This document shows, one piece after another, positions 38,379 to 47,065 of a stretch of 64,000 nt of DNA. A program made the translations under genes and the position numbers. Source of the DNA: a virus; the IMG/VR virus record IMGVR_UViG_3300006051_000001, positions 124,001 to 188,000 of that record. The stretch is one strand, 5' to 3'. Below the pieces are notes generated by a model that did no database searches, was not told the origin of the DNA, and saw nothing but the letters and a program-made list of their open reading frames with translations. The first letter of the stretch is position 1; every line of letters begins with the position of its first letter.

Positions 38379-40565
38379 ATGAGCAAGATCGTAATTGACA
38401 AAAAATCCGGTATGCCGGATCTGGAACACGTTTCCGCAGTGAAGATCAAAGATCACCTGCTGAACGGTAATGGTTACAGCACCGAAGCCAGCGACATGCT
38501 GAGCGCCCTGCAAAACGGCAGCTTCGAAGCTCGTAGCACCCTGTCCCAGATCGCTGGTGAACTGGCCGGCGTCCTGCAAACCACCGTTGAAAACCAGAAA
38601 GCCGAATACGCCAACCCTGCTGGTCTGGCCGCTGCGTCCTTCCTGAAAGCATTCGGTAGCAAGCCTTCCGAACTGCTGCGCCTGCAAACTTCGATGGAAG
38701 GCAAGTCGCTGACCGACGGCACCCGTTACGCTCACGCTGACGGTTCCGAGTACGACAGCGTCTACTCCACCGAATCGTACGACAACCAGTCGCTGATCGA
38801 CCACCTGTCGATTTCGATCGGTCTGAACTACAAGATCGCTCGCCAAGGCCCGGCCATGGAAATGATCTACCGCACTGTGCCTCTGTCCCCAGAGCAAGGC
38901 GGTATCGACATCCAGATCCCGAACCTGTACGTCGAAAACACCCTGCAACACGCCCTGGACGGTTCCGAGTCGGACTTCGGCCTGCGCCGTGTAATGGACT
39001 CCGCGATCGACTTCACCGTTCTGAACGACAACAGCACTCAGCTGATCCCTGGCTACAACGCCACTTCCGCTGCGAACTTCGTCGCCACTTCGGTTATCAC
39101 TCCGTTCGACTACGTCAACGGTCGCCGCACTGTCAAGACCTCCGGTCTGGCCGTTGGCAAAACCATCAACCTGCTCGGCATCGGCCAGATCGATTCCGTA
39201 CAGCGCGTTGGCCAGGCTGACTACACTGAAGCACTGGACCGCAACATCGGTATCGAATCCGTGTTCCTGAGCCTCGGCGCAGACACCATCCGCTTCGACA
39301 CCAAAGGCCTGCCGTACAGCCGCTTCGTGAAGACTCCAGAGCAAGGCGGTCGCGCCATGGCGCTGAACTTCCCGCTGACCACCCTGGAAATCAACAAGGA
39401 CACCGTTGCCTACGACGACGCTGCCCTGGCTGGTTCGGTCTTCGGCACCATCGCTACCGGCGACTACAAAGTCCGCCTGAAAACCATCATCAACGGTCAA
39501 GCTGACGTTGAGCGCGGTACTGTGAACATCAACGCCGGTTCGCTGGAAGTGATGTACATCAAGAACGCCGCTGGCGACAAGATCGACGTTGCTGCTGGCG
39601 TTGGTAAGACCATCGTTGATGGCCTCGCTGCACTGACCACCTCTGCCTGGTGGCCTGATGCTCGCCTGACCAACACCAACCATCGTCACCTGGGCCTGAT
39701 GCTCAACGTGCGTAACGTGACCGAACGTCTGCTGACCCGTCAGCGCGCGCCGTTCTTCGTTCCGTACCCACTGAGCGAAAACCGCGACCAGACCGTAATG
39801 GACTGGTTGACCTTCGCCGTTGGTTCCTACATCAACAACGAAGCTGTCGGCACCCTGATCGGCTACCACGAGCGCCTGATGCGCCTGACTGGCGGCCTGC
39901 GCGGTGAGCTGACCGGCGGTGACTTCGAAATCAACGCACTGCCTATCGAAGGTATTGGCCGCTGGTTGGTCAACCCTTACGTTCAGGAACTGGACGTTGA
40001 CCTGATGGAAACCGCTCAGTCGCAGGAAACTGTGGCAAACGTGGAAAACGGTATCGAAGTGCTGGTCAACACCCTGCGCTCCGTGTCCTTCGACATCCTG
40101 CAACGCACCAACTACGAAAACGCCTGCCGTTACATGGACGGTGGCGAGATCACTTCGAAGTGGCGCATTGCCCTGGTTACCAGCAAGAAGATCGAGCGCT
40201 TCATGACGATCCAAGGCGACAGCCGCACCCTGGGTGCCGGCCTGAGCTACCAGCTGGAAGCCGACGTCGACCAACGTCTGTCGGACGTGATGTACCTCAC
40301 CATCGTTCGCGATGGCGAAGGCGTGGACGCTCTGTCCGCCGGTGCAATGCTGTTGACTCCGACCCTCGTGTCGACCATCAGCGTTACCCGTAACAACCGT
40401 CCTGGTAACGAAGCTGTTGTACAGCCTCGCTTCCAGCACTACAACTTCCTGCCGATCATCGTCAAGCTGAACATCAAAGGCGTCGACGAGCTGCTGGAAC
40501 AGACCCTGCCTTTTCGTATCAAAGGCGACGTTAATACCACTGAAGTTGGCGGCACCCAGCCGTAA
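38379..40565 (+). CDS. major capsid protein (728 aa)
   Basis: Size (728 aa), very strong bias to C-ending codons, structured leader and a nearby RNA polymerase-type gene fit the phiKZ-type major capsid protein (phiKZ gp120, about 750 aa). I start at ATG 38379 (MSKIVIDKKSG) with GGAG upstream, not at the in-frame TTG 38367. phiKZ-type capsids are trimmed by a prohead protease at S/A-x-E sites; GSFE (47-50), SME (105-107) and AME (159-161) are candidates. No HK97 motif can be verified by eye. A 697-codon reverse frame over the gene is a codon-bias shadow. Confidence 0.7.
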   Translation: MSKIVIDKKSGMPDLEHVSAVKIKDHLLNGNGYSTEASDMLSALQNGSFEARSTLSQIAGELAGVLQTTVENQKAEYANPAGLAAASFLKAFGSKPSELLRLQTSMEGKSLTDGTRYAHADGSEYDSVYSTESYDNQSLIDHLSISIGLNYKIARQGPAMEMIYRTVPLSPEQGGIDIQIPNLYVENTLQHALDGSESDFGLRRVMDSAIDFTVLNDNSTQLIPGYNATSAANFVATSVITPFDYVNGRRTVKTSGLAVGKTINLLGIGQIDSVQRVGQADYTEALDRNIGIESVFLSLGADTIRFDTKGLPYSRFVKTPEQGGRAMALNFPLTTLEINKDTVAYDDAALAGSVFGTIATGDYKVRLKTIINGQADVERGTVNINAGSLEVMYIKNAAGDKIDVAAGVGKTIVDGLAALTTSAWWPDARLTNTNHRHLGLMLNVRNVTERLLTRQRAPFFVPYPLSENRDQTVMDWLTFAVGSYINNEAVGTLIGYHERLMRLTGGLRGELTGGDFEINALPIEGIGRWLVNPYVQELDVDLMETAQSQETVANVENGIEVLVNTLRSVSFDILQRTNYENACRYMDGGEITSKWRIALVTSKKIERFMTIQGDSRTLGAGLSYQLEADVDQRLSDVMYLTIVRDGEGVDALSAGAMLLTPTLVSTISVTRNNRPGNEAVVQPRFQHYNFLPIIVKLNIKGVDELLEQTLPFRIKGDVNTTEVGGTQP

Positions 40566-40578
40566 CTTGGACCTGCCG

Positions 40579-40594
40579 CCGGAAGTAATTCCGG
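40579..40594 (+). terminator. short hairpin after the capsid gene
   Basis: CCGGAA, GTAA, TTCCGG, a perfect 6-bp stem just downstream of the stop. Probably 3' protection or part of a double terminator with 40623. Confidence 0.4.
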
Positions 40595-40622
40595 TTGCAC
40601 CCTAAGTGGATTGACGGGTTAA

Positions 40623-40654
40623 CATAAAGCCGGGACTTCGGTCCCGGCTTTATG
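40623..40654 (+). terminator. terminator, CATAAAG/CTTTATG class
   Basis: CATAAAGCCGGGAC (40623-40636), TTCG, GTCCCGGCTTTATG (40641-40654): a perfect 14-bp UUCG stem, followed by CCGTC, without a T-run beyond CTTTATG. Confidence 0.8.
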
Positions 40655-40680
40655 CCGTCTACGGCTATTAGTGGATAAAG

Positions 40681-40700
40681 AAATTACAGCCATACATTAC
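40681..40700 (+). promoter_or_regulatory. promoter-like TTACAG element
   Basis: AAATTACAGCCATACATTAC resembles the leader box at 11135 and 32389 (ATTACAGTCACACAT). It is 90 nt before the next gene. Confidence 0.35.
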
Positions 40701-40770
40701 TAAAATAGGCGTAGTAGGAAAGAGTAAAACAATTGGGGACCGTAGTTATATACACAGGGGCAATAAGGTT

Positions 40771-41886
40771 ATGGATAGTTCGGGACGTCGTTTTGTTCCG
40801 TTCGATAAGTTCACCTCTAGAGCAGAGTTGAACGACCCCGACTTGAAGGGTCGCGAGAACGCAGCGTTTACAATGCGCTATGTTAATGCGTCAAGTCGGA
40901 CTCTAAGCGTCAAAACCAGAATGGGCGTGCATTCGATTCTCAAACCGAAGCAGTACACTCAGGGCGGTGAATACATTGACGTCTTTCTCGAATGGACTAT
41001 GACTAAGGAATCTTACAAATCGACCTATGTTGATTTCTTAGACCGGCATCACAATCCGCAGGGGTTAGCAGCGGAGATCATTAATGCCTTTGAAGCCAGA
41101 TTGAATTCCTGGTCTCATGCAGGCAAGTTGTCTACTCTACAGATCCATGTGGAGATTCAGCTTAATGATGTTGTTAATGCTGGCGGCACTGTGTACCTGG
41201 AAGAGTTGGATCTGCTGATCTCGCTTGAGCCAGAAGTTGAGAAGTTCGAGGAACATCCGTTCAGTAACTTTAATCGGTTGCAGTACGGGTTAGCCGCTGA
41301 CCTACCTCACTTGGGTAAAGATACTCTGCTGTTCTCGATCAAAGCCGTAGACAATAGTTCTCTTAGGAATCGACATGATCGGTTTATCCTATTGGGTAAT
41401 ACCGTTCACCACATTCCAATTGAACGCGATTTAAGGTTACGTGACGGTGTACATGTCACAACTCGGCGACCAGCCGCTGTGAAGAACGTCGTAGGGTCTG
41501 GTGCAACCATCCACACTGAACATCTGTCGTTTGAAGATGCAGATGCTCGGTACAACTTAGCTGACAGTATTGAGAAAGCCCAAGCTGGTGTTAGTTGGCA
41601 AGAAATGCGTAAAGAAGAAATCGCTCGTAGGGCTCACGATCAGAAGATGAAAGAATTTGATCGGGCGGGTGAGAAGGCTGATACAGACCACACGTATACA
41701 CGAGAGAAGACAGAGTCCGAAAGGGCATTCGCTCGTGAGCGTGAGGAATGGCTTCGCTGGAAACATCGCGAAGACGATGTTAAGGAGAAGACTAAAAACT
41801 TGGGCGACTGGATACGTCTGGTCGGTGGGATAATCACATCGTCGCTAACTGTGTTAACGATGGTGGCTAAAATGAAACCTTCATAG
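40771..41886 (+). CDS. coiled-coil protein with C-terminal membrane segment (371 aa)
   Basis: SD AAGG before ATG 40771 is moderate. The N-terminal ~230 residues are mixed alpha/beta; a strongly charged coiled-coil region (about 265-335: ARRAHDQKMKEFDRAGEK, ARERE repeats) follows, and the last ~22 residues hold a hydrophobic segment (LVGGIITSSLTVLTMVA). Tail-anchored topology. I do not know the family. It is followed 17 nt later by the polymerase-like gene. Confidence 0.7.
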   Translation: MDSSGRRFVPFDKFTSRAELNDPDLKGRENAAFTMRYVNASSRTLSVKTRMGVHSILKPKQYTQGGEYIDVFLEWTMTKESYKSTYVDFLDRHHNPQGLAAEIINAFEARLNSWSHAGKLSTLQIHVEIQLNDVVNAGGTVYLEELDLLISLEPEVEKFEEHPFSNFNRLQYGLAADLPHLGKDTLLFSIKAVDNSSLRNRHDRFILLGNTVHHIPIERDLRLRDGVHVTTRRPAAVKNVVGSGATIHTEHLSFEDADARYNLADSIEKAQAGVSWQEMRKEEIARRAHDQKMKEFDRAGEKADTDHTYTREKTESERAFAREREEWLRWKHREDDVKEKTKNLGDWIRLVGGIITSSLTVLTMVAKMKPS

Positions 41887-41902
41887 ATGGGCAGGGGATG
41901 GA

Positions 41903-43555
41903 ATGCATACTTGGTTATTTGACGACTTGCAGCAAAGGATGCCTGTTTTCAATCAGGACATTCTGGATGGCCTCGCCTATCGCGGCCTGGACGATGCTAA
42001 AGGCCTCGTAGATCAGACTATTGCGTGTGCTGAAAACAGTTATCCAGATGACTTTGAGTACAACGGATCTTACATCTGTAGTCCTCAAGAAGCGTACAGC
42101 GTTATGTCATCTTCGCTGACACGCTCCGATCGTTCCACCCCCTCCATCGACTTAGCGCAAAGCGATGTCTACATGGTGAAGTATCAGTTCTCCTGTAATG
42201 GCGTTCCGCTATACCCGCGGTACTTCTGTCTGCCAGCACCGCGGCGCGGTGGTTTGCTCACAATTACAGGAAAGCAATTTGCCATCGGCGATGTTCTCAC
42301 AGACCCTGGCCTTTCGATAGGCCAGGACTTTGTGTTCATCCGTATGTCACGCGCTCCGGTTACATTCAAGCGCCTGATCTACACCGTTTTGAAAGATGGA
42401 GAAGATTACTCCGAGTACATTGCTTATTCTTGGTTGCACCATCGGTCTGCCAACAATAACAAGAAGTCGGAAAGTGACACCATCACGCTAGGTAAGGTGA
42501 TGTCTACTCTGCCGCATTATCTCTTCTGCCGTTATGGCTTGAAGGAGACGTTCGCTCGGTTTGCGTATTGCGATGTTGCAATCGTTACCGAAGAGTTCTT
42601 GGCGGAGAACCCTGTTGACCCGGACAAGTACACCGTAGTCAGATCAGCCAAGTCCCGGCCGGCTGCATTGAAGCTGCGTGTGCATTACCCTGATATCGCT
42701 ACAAATCTCTGCTTGATCATTCCTAAAGCGGCTACCAATCAACTTACCATGGCTTTCGCCCTGGCCTTCTTCTATCTCGTGGATCTGTTTCCTCAGGATC
42801 TGCTGGTTGAAGACTTGCTGGGTGATGACATCTGGAAGCGCTGGATGGGTTACGTTCTCTTTGGCGACCAGATGTCTGTTGGTAAGCTGGTTGAGAACGT
42901 GGTGAGTCACCTCATCAGTCTGGATGATTACGTAGACATCGAGGTACGCAAGACTCTGCTGGATGAAGAGAACTTGGATGTTGAAAACCTCTACGAGTTC
43001 TTCGCTTACATCCTCGTTCAGATCGATCACCTGATCGACTCGAAAGCGGAATCCATTGGCTCCATGTATGGAAAACGCTTGGTGACTGCGCAGTATGTAC
43101 TGCGTGACATCTACGAGCAGATCTTCCGGTGTCTCTTTGAGATCACAAACAACCGGAAGCGTAAGCACACAGCGGATGACTACAACAAGATCTTGGGTAA
43201 GTTCTTTATGCCCACGATCATCTTCAACCTTCGCAAGACCAGCAGCAAACCGTTTATGTCCAGCGTGTCTACACCTGGCGACAACATGTTCTTCCGAATC
43301 ACATCTCGCTTGGTAATGCAGGCGCAAACAAGCGCTGGGCGTAAATCCCAGAACTTGAACGTGAACGATCCACAATCGTGGCTCGACGGTTCGATTGCTG
43401 AAGGGGGTAACCACCTTATCCTTCCGAAGCACTCCCCACTGGGTCGTAATACGATCAACCCGACAGTGGAACTGGACGAGAAGAACACGATTGTGCGGAA
43501 AGAACACATGAAGCCAATCGTTGCGCATATCGACGCCGCTATCGGCCGTAACTAA
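41903..43555 (+). CDS. probable RNA polymerase beta-subunit fragment (phiKZ-type, 550 aa)
   Basis: Residues 100-160 (VPLYPRYFCLPAPRRGG, LLTITGKQFAIGDVLTDP, FVFIRMSRAPVTFKRLIYT) resemble the beta-subunit protrusion, where a strand-turn reading ...ITG.... precedes RSPG in cellular enzymes. The C-terminal part (SVSTPGDNMFFR, SWLDGSIAEGGNHLIL, HSPLGRNTINPTVEL) resembles what I recall of phiKZ gp123, the N-terminal beta fragment of the non-virion polymerase, whose gene is also close to the capsid gene in phiKZ. Polymerase subunits are split in such phages, so a single fragment is expected. Not verifiable by eye. AGGGGATGG precedes the ATG. Confidence 0.55.
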   Translation: MHTWLFDDLQQRMPVFNQDILDGLAYRGLDDAKGLVDQTIACAENSYPDDFEYNGSYICSPQEAYSVMSSSLTRSDRSTPSIDLAQSDVYMVKYQFSCNGVPLYPRYFCLPAPRRGGLLTITGKQFAIGDVLTDPGLSIGQDFVFIRMSRAPVTFKRLIYTVLKDGEDYSEYIAYSWLHHRSANNNKKSESDTITLGKVMSTLPHYLFCRYGLKETFARFAYCDVAIVTEEFLAENPVDPDKYTVVRSAKSRPAALKLRVHYPDIATNLCLIIPKAATNQLTMAFALAFFYLVDLFPQDLLVEDLLGDDIWKRWMGYVLFGDQMSVGKLVENVVSHLISLDDYVDIEVRKTLLDEENLDVENLYEFFAYILVQIDHLIDSKAESIGSMYGKRLVTAQYVLRDIYEQIFRCLFEITNNRKRKHTADDYNKILGKFFMPTIIFNLRKTSSKPFMSSVSTPGDNMFFRITSRLVMQAQTSAGRKSQNLNVNDPQSWLDGSIAEGGNHLILPKHSPLGRNTINPTVELDEKNTIVRKEHMKPIVAHIDAAIGRN

Positions 43556-43581
43556 TTCAACCTCACTAATAGGGAAGCTGT

Positions 43582-45525
43582 ATGTCACGCGACCAACGCG
43601 AATCTGAACGGATCTGGAACCTCGTCTTTGACGAGACCGTCCGTTACATCGAGGCAAAGGCTGATGGTGTCGATGTACGGGATGATTTCATTCTGGATCT
43701 TCGCCGCAGTTACGCTGAGAACCTCGGCAAGCATCGTTACAACAACAACAACATGGACAAGCTGGTCAAGTTGACCTTTGTGAACCTTCGCGAAATCGAA
43801 GACGAACTGGGTCAACGTGGTGATCGCGAGAAAGACGTCATCCGTATGGGTGTTGAAGCGATGGTGGATGGTCACTTCGCTGAATCCGTCTTTGCCGATC
43901 CGAAGCTTGTTCGGGAACTACCGCGTGATGCTGAGCGCGGTATGGAAGAAGCAATGCGGTTGGCTGGTAAGCTGGCCGGCGGTGGACGCCGTCGTGGTGG
44001 TCGTGATGATCGTGATGACGATCGTGGCGGTGGTGGGGCTCGTTGGAGCAATCGTGATGATCGTGATGATCGGGACCGTGACCGCGGTGGCCGTGATCGT
44101 GATCGTCGTGATACTCGCCGTAGTGGTCCTCGTGATAGTCGTGCTGGTAACGATAGCGACGACATTCACGATATCCTCTCTGACATCGGTGTTGCTAACG
44201 ATGAACGGGATGATCGGGACGACCGCGATGAGCGTGATGACCGTCGTGATGAGCCACGGCGTGAACGCGAACCTGAGCGTGAACGCGAGTACGAACACCC
44301 TGCTGAACCGCTGCCGCATCTGGAAGCACGTAACACCCACGTAGATGGTCCTGACCATACGCGTGCAAACCCGTACGAAGATTACTGGGTGGATGATGAG
44401 CATTGGCGTGTCGCTCACTTGTCCGGCTGGAAACTTACTGGCGATGGTGAATCCCTGATCACTCTCGTCCCAACCCTTTACGACGTAAACCAGTACATCA
44501 AGTACTACGTCATGAATAGCAGCGGCGAAGTCCGCGAGGAGTTAGTTGAAGTGGATAACGAAAACAAGCAATTGGCACACAGCCTGCGTGAAGACACCCA
44601 AGGTATCGACATCCCGAAAGCAGCTCCTACCGGCGGTATCTCGCTGAAGGCTCTGAAAGAAGGTACTACCGAAATCAGCCTGGAGCTGGATAAGCCTGGT
44701 CTGAAGCTGGGTGACCTGATCAAGCAGATCCCTACTGACCAGTTGACCTTCAGCAATGCTCTCGCCGCCGACAGCATCGCAAGCTCCGTATTCCAAGGGC
44801 GTGTACGCCTGAACTCGGAAGAAGCACCTGTTCGCGTTGATGTGCAATTCCTGCGTACCCCAATCGCTGTACAAGACATCGGTCAACTCGACCTGGTTGC
44901 TAAAGTCGGCGCCGCTGGCACCCTGACCCAAGCCGCTGAGCTGATGGAAGAACTGAAGCCACAATTCGAGAAGCCTGTATTCGAGCTTCTGAACAAACGC
45001 TTCACCGAAAACCTGCTGCGCTCCGCGAAATTCCAGTTCCAGTTCGACAAGGTTGCTAAGCTGAACTTCAGCCAGCACTACGGCCGCTTCCTGACCGCTT
45101 ACGGCAATGTCCGTGGCGCTGGTGAAGCTGCGCAGTTCGCACAGCGTGTTGGTCACGTCACCACCCTGTCGACCGCTTACGTATCTGCTGAAGAAATCGC
45201 CGACATCGCCGGCGATCTGATCGTTGATGTGAAGAATCCGAAAGCTCTGGTCTTCCTCGACGTTCTGGCTGTTGCATCCTTCGCTGCTACCATCGACGAA
45301 CTGGGCATCGGCCTGGCTCTGACCATGGACGAAACCGGTCTGGCTGTAACTCAGTCTACCAACCGCGACCTGTTCACCACCCTGCGCGGTCTGTACTCGG
45401 CTCTCGAGCAGCAGACTCCCCCAGGCCTGAAGCCTCGCCTCTTGCTGTCCACCTCTGACAACCGCCTGATTGAAGTACTGCCTTACGCCTGCCGCCTGGA
45501 ATCTTTCATCCTGGCTGCTGTGTAA
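43582..45525 (+). CDS. large virion-type protein with Arg/Asp-rich disordered region (647 aa)
   Basis: Residues 1-130 are helical. Residues 133-236 are low-complexity, dominated by Arg, Asp and Gly (GGRRRGGRDDRDDDRGG style), then 300 residues of normal composition with strong C-ending codon use and a beta-rich C-terminal domain. The mixed-charge region is expected to be disordered and could bind nucleic acid or drive condensation. Start ATG follows AGGGAAGCTGT. It lies directly after the polymerase-like gene; a terminator follows. Function unknown, possibly an internal head or DNA-associated protein. Confidence 0.75.
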   Translation: MSRDQRESERIWNLVFDETVRYIEAKADGVDVRDDFILDLRRSYAENLGKHRYNNNNMDKLVKLTFVNLREIEDELGQRGDREKDVIRMGVEAMVDGHFAESVFADPKLVRELPRDAERGMEEAMRLAGKLAGGGRRRGGRDDRDDDRGGGGARWSNRDDRDDRDRDRGGRDRDRRDTRRSGPRDSRAGNDSDDIHDILSDIGVANDERDDRDDRDERDDRRDEPRREREPEREREYEHPAEPLPHLEARNTHVDGPDHTRANPYEDYWVDDEHWRVAHLSGWKLTGDGESLITLVPTLYDVNQYIKYYVMNSSGEVREELVEVDNENKQLAHSLREDTQGIDIPKAAPTGGISLKALKEGTTEISLELDKPGLKLGDLIKQIPTDQLTFSNALAADSIASSVFQGRVRLNSEEAPVRVDVQFLRTPIAVQDIGQLDLVAKVGAAGTLTQAAELMEELKPQFEKPVFELLNKRFTENLLRSAKFQFQFDKVAKLNFSQHYGRFLTAYGNVRGAGEAAQFAQRVGHVTTLSTAYVSAEEIADIAGDLIVDVKNPKALVFLDVLAVASFAATIDELGIGLALTMDETGLAVTQSTNRDLFTTLRGLYSALEQQTPPGLKPRLLLSTSDNRLIEVLPYACRLESFILAAV

Positions 45526-45617
45526 GCTTTACCATCAGGTTCCTGCTACGCCAAGCACAGAGGTGGCCCGCAATGTGGCCGCACCCAACCATCTAACCGT
45601 AATACTGTAGGACGAAT

Positions 45618-45672
45618 CCGTACACCCTTCAATGGGTGTACGGTGCATTATCCGAGAGGTAATGTTTTTTTT
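45618..45672 (+). terminator. terminator with distant T8 run
   Basis: CCGTACACCC (45618-45627) and GGGTGTACGG (45634-45643) pair perfectly; T8 is at 45665-45672, 21 nt further. A preceding GTGGCC/GGCCGCAC region may fold too. Confidence 0.65.
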
Positions 45673-45696
45673 GTTTGGAAACCACAGGGGATGACG

Positions 45697-46335
45697 ATGA
45701 CTTCTATCATCGAACGCTTGGCATTTGCTAATCCCGAGGAAGAAGCTTCTTTTGAAGCCTCCGGGATGGAATACGAAAACGAGATTTACATCTCGGGTTA
45801 TGATCTTAATCAGATCGTCACCACAGCGACGTATCACGAGGGTCAGGAGCAATGGGGGATCTTTGTACCCAAGTCTGATCAGAACGCCTCCAGCGGCTCC
45901 ATACGCGTTCGTATGACCGAACATGAAGACGCTTCGGTTGTGTACGAGCAAACTACGAAGACTGACGCTAAAGAGAAGGGTAAACTCGAGAACGAGCGTC
46001 CTTCTGATGAAGTAATGTTCGGCCAGTTCAAACTGATGGCTGATCAGGGTCTCATCAAGATGCGCTACGTCATCGAAGCTCAGACTCGTGACGGCGAACC
46101 CTTCAAGTTTGAAGTGGACATCTTCCGCAACGGTAAAGGTGAAGTAGTTCCATGGGCGAAGATCGATGCTGAACTTCCTGACGGTTATGAACTGACCCCA
46201 GAAGAGATCCCGTTCACTCATGATGAACTCATCATCCTGACCCCTGCCATGAAAGTGGACCGTCAGGCTGAAGTGAATAAGAAGGTCGCTAAGTTGTACG
46301 AGACCTACTTCCGTAGCCCGAACGTTCACGTATGA
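45697..46335 (+). CDS. CYTH-like protein (212 aa)
   Basis: I choose ATG 45697, 6 nt after AGGGG; ATG 45691 and the long upstream extension are less likely. Features recalling CYTH/triphosphate-tunnel proteins: SIRVRMT (68-74), TTKT (86-89), KMRYVIEA (121-128), FEVDIF (138-143) and AKIDAELPDG (154-163). The N-terminal ExExK motif is not conserved (YENEIYISG is the nearest), so it may not hydrolyse triphosphate. CYTH domains bind organic phosphates or cyclise ATP. Assignment moderate. Confidence 0.5.
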   Translation: MTSIIERLAFANPEEEASFEASGMEYENEIYISGYDLNQIVTTATYHEGQEQWGIFVPKSDQNASSGSIRVRMTEHEDASVVYEQTTKTDAKEKGKLENERPSDEVMFGQFKLMADQGLIKMRYVIEAQTRDGEPFKFEVDIFRNGKGEVVPWAKIDAELPDGYELTPEEIPFTHDELIILTPAMKVDRQAEVNKKVAKLYETYFRSPNVHV

Positions 46336-46343
46336 GGTGCTGT

Positions 46344-46496
46344 ATGTACGCCAACAAGTTAGCCTTGGCTATCAGTGCCGTTATCCATTCCAAAGCTTAT
46401 ACAGATCAGCAGCGCCGGGATGATATTGCTTGGCTGCGTAGTTTGTATGAGATCACGGAACCTAATGTGGTTGGCACTATCGGTCACGTTAGTTAA
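46344..46496 (+). CDS. small hypothetical protein (50 aa)
   Basis: ATG 46344 lies 8 nt after the previous stop, with GAGGTGC as SD. The 50-residue product is helical (LALAISAVIHSKAYT, DDIAWLRSLYEITE) and soluble. Coupled to the CYTH-like gene and ended by a strong terminator. Function unknown. Confidence 0.6.
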   Translation: MYANKLALAISAVIHSKAYTDQQRRDDIAWLRSLYEITEPNVVGTIGHVS

Positions 46497-46509
46497 TGGC
46501 ATAAGCCGA

Positions 46510-46559
46510 CATAAAGACCGTGGGTTTCCCCACGGTCTTTATGCTCATTCTTTTTTTTT
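46510..46559 (+). terminator. strong terminator, CATAAAG class plus T9
   Basis: CATAAAGACCGTGGG (46510-46524) and CCCACGGTCTTTATG (46529-46543) form a perfect 15-bp stem, then CTCATTC and T9 (46551-46559). It combines both terminator styles of the window and lies between convergent genes. Confidence 0.9.
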
Positions 46560-46584
46560 GTGTAACCACCCTAACAGTGAGTTA

Positions 46585-46995
46585 TCACATCGAAGCCAGC
46601 ACTTTGATCAACTCAATGATTTCCGGGATGTTCAAGCCATTCTTGGCTGCGACCAAGGTGGTGACAAACAGAATACCAAGACCAACCAATTTCTGAAGCT
46701 CACTCGGCGACCATGGAACTGTTGGCGCTTGAGCTGTCGCAGGGGTTTGGAGAGGGGCAGGAGTCGGATTCTGACCACCGGCAGCTACGCCGAGACTCGA
46801 AGTCAAAATCATATCCTGAGTAGCCGCGTCCAGGGTTGCGAGTGCATCCTGGATCTCCTTAGCTTCTGCGGTGCTTGGGTCCAACTGACGATCACTTGGA
46901 AGGAAGCCATTGACCAGAGCGATCAATGTAGGCTCCCAGGTGAAGCCCACCGCCGGGTTCTTTGCCATAAGCGAGATAGCATCTCTTACGTTCAT
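46585..46995 (-). CDS. small membrane protein, possible holin or internal protein (136 aa)
   Basis: ATG 46995 with GGTGG upstream is preferred over GTG 47004. Residues 1-75 are soluble and helical, a Pro/Ala/Gln linker follows (TPAPLQTPATAQAPT), then one hydrophobic segment near the C-terminus (LVGLGILFVTTLVAA, about 106-120). A single C-terminal transmembrane segment after a soluble domain is compatible with several roles; holin is only a guess. It is the last gene of this reverse block. Confidence 0.65.
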   Translation of the reverse strand: MNVRDAISLMAKNPAVGFTWEPTLIALVNGFLPSDRQLDPSTAEAKEIQDALATLDAATQDMILTSSLGVAAGGQNPTPAPLQTPATAQAPTVPWSPSELQKLVGLGILFVTTLVAAKNGLNIPEIIELIKVLASM

Positions 46996-47023
46996 GGGAA
47001 CCACCAGATGTCATGTTAAGTGC

Positions 47024-47044
47024 ATGACGGCCTAAGGCCATCAT
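47024..47044 (-). terminator. hairpin between two reverse genes
   Basis: Reverse-strand ATGATGGCC and GGCCGTCAT pair (one wobble) around 3 nt. No T-run follows; probably attenuating. Confidence 0.4.
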
Positions 47045-47065
47045 TTATCTACATTAACTCCATGT

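Noticed and set aside
38346-40439. 697-codon reverse frame opposite the capsid gene
   Set aside because: It results from strong codon bias in the sense gene, which avoids codons that read as stops on the other strand. No SD, repetitive low-complexity composition, full overlap.
46375-47019. 214-codon forward frame across the terminator and reverse gene
   Set aside because: It crosses a 15-bp terminator and the start of a convergent gene; the 50-aa gene at 46344 better explains the sequence.
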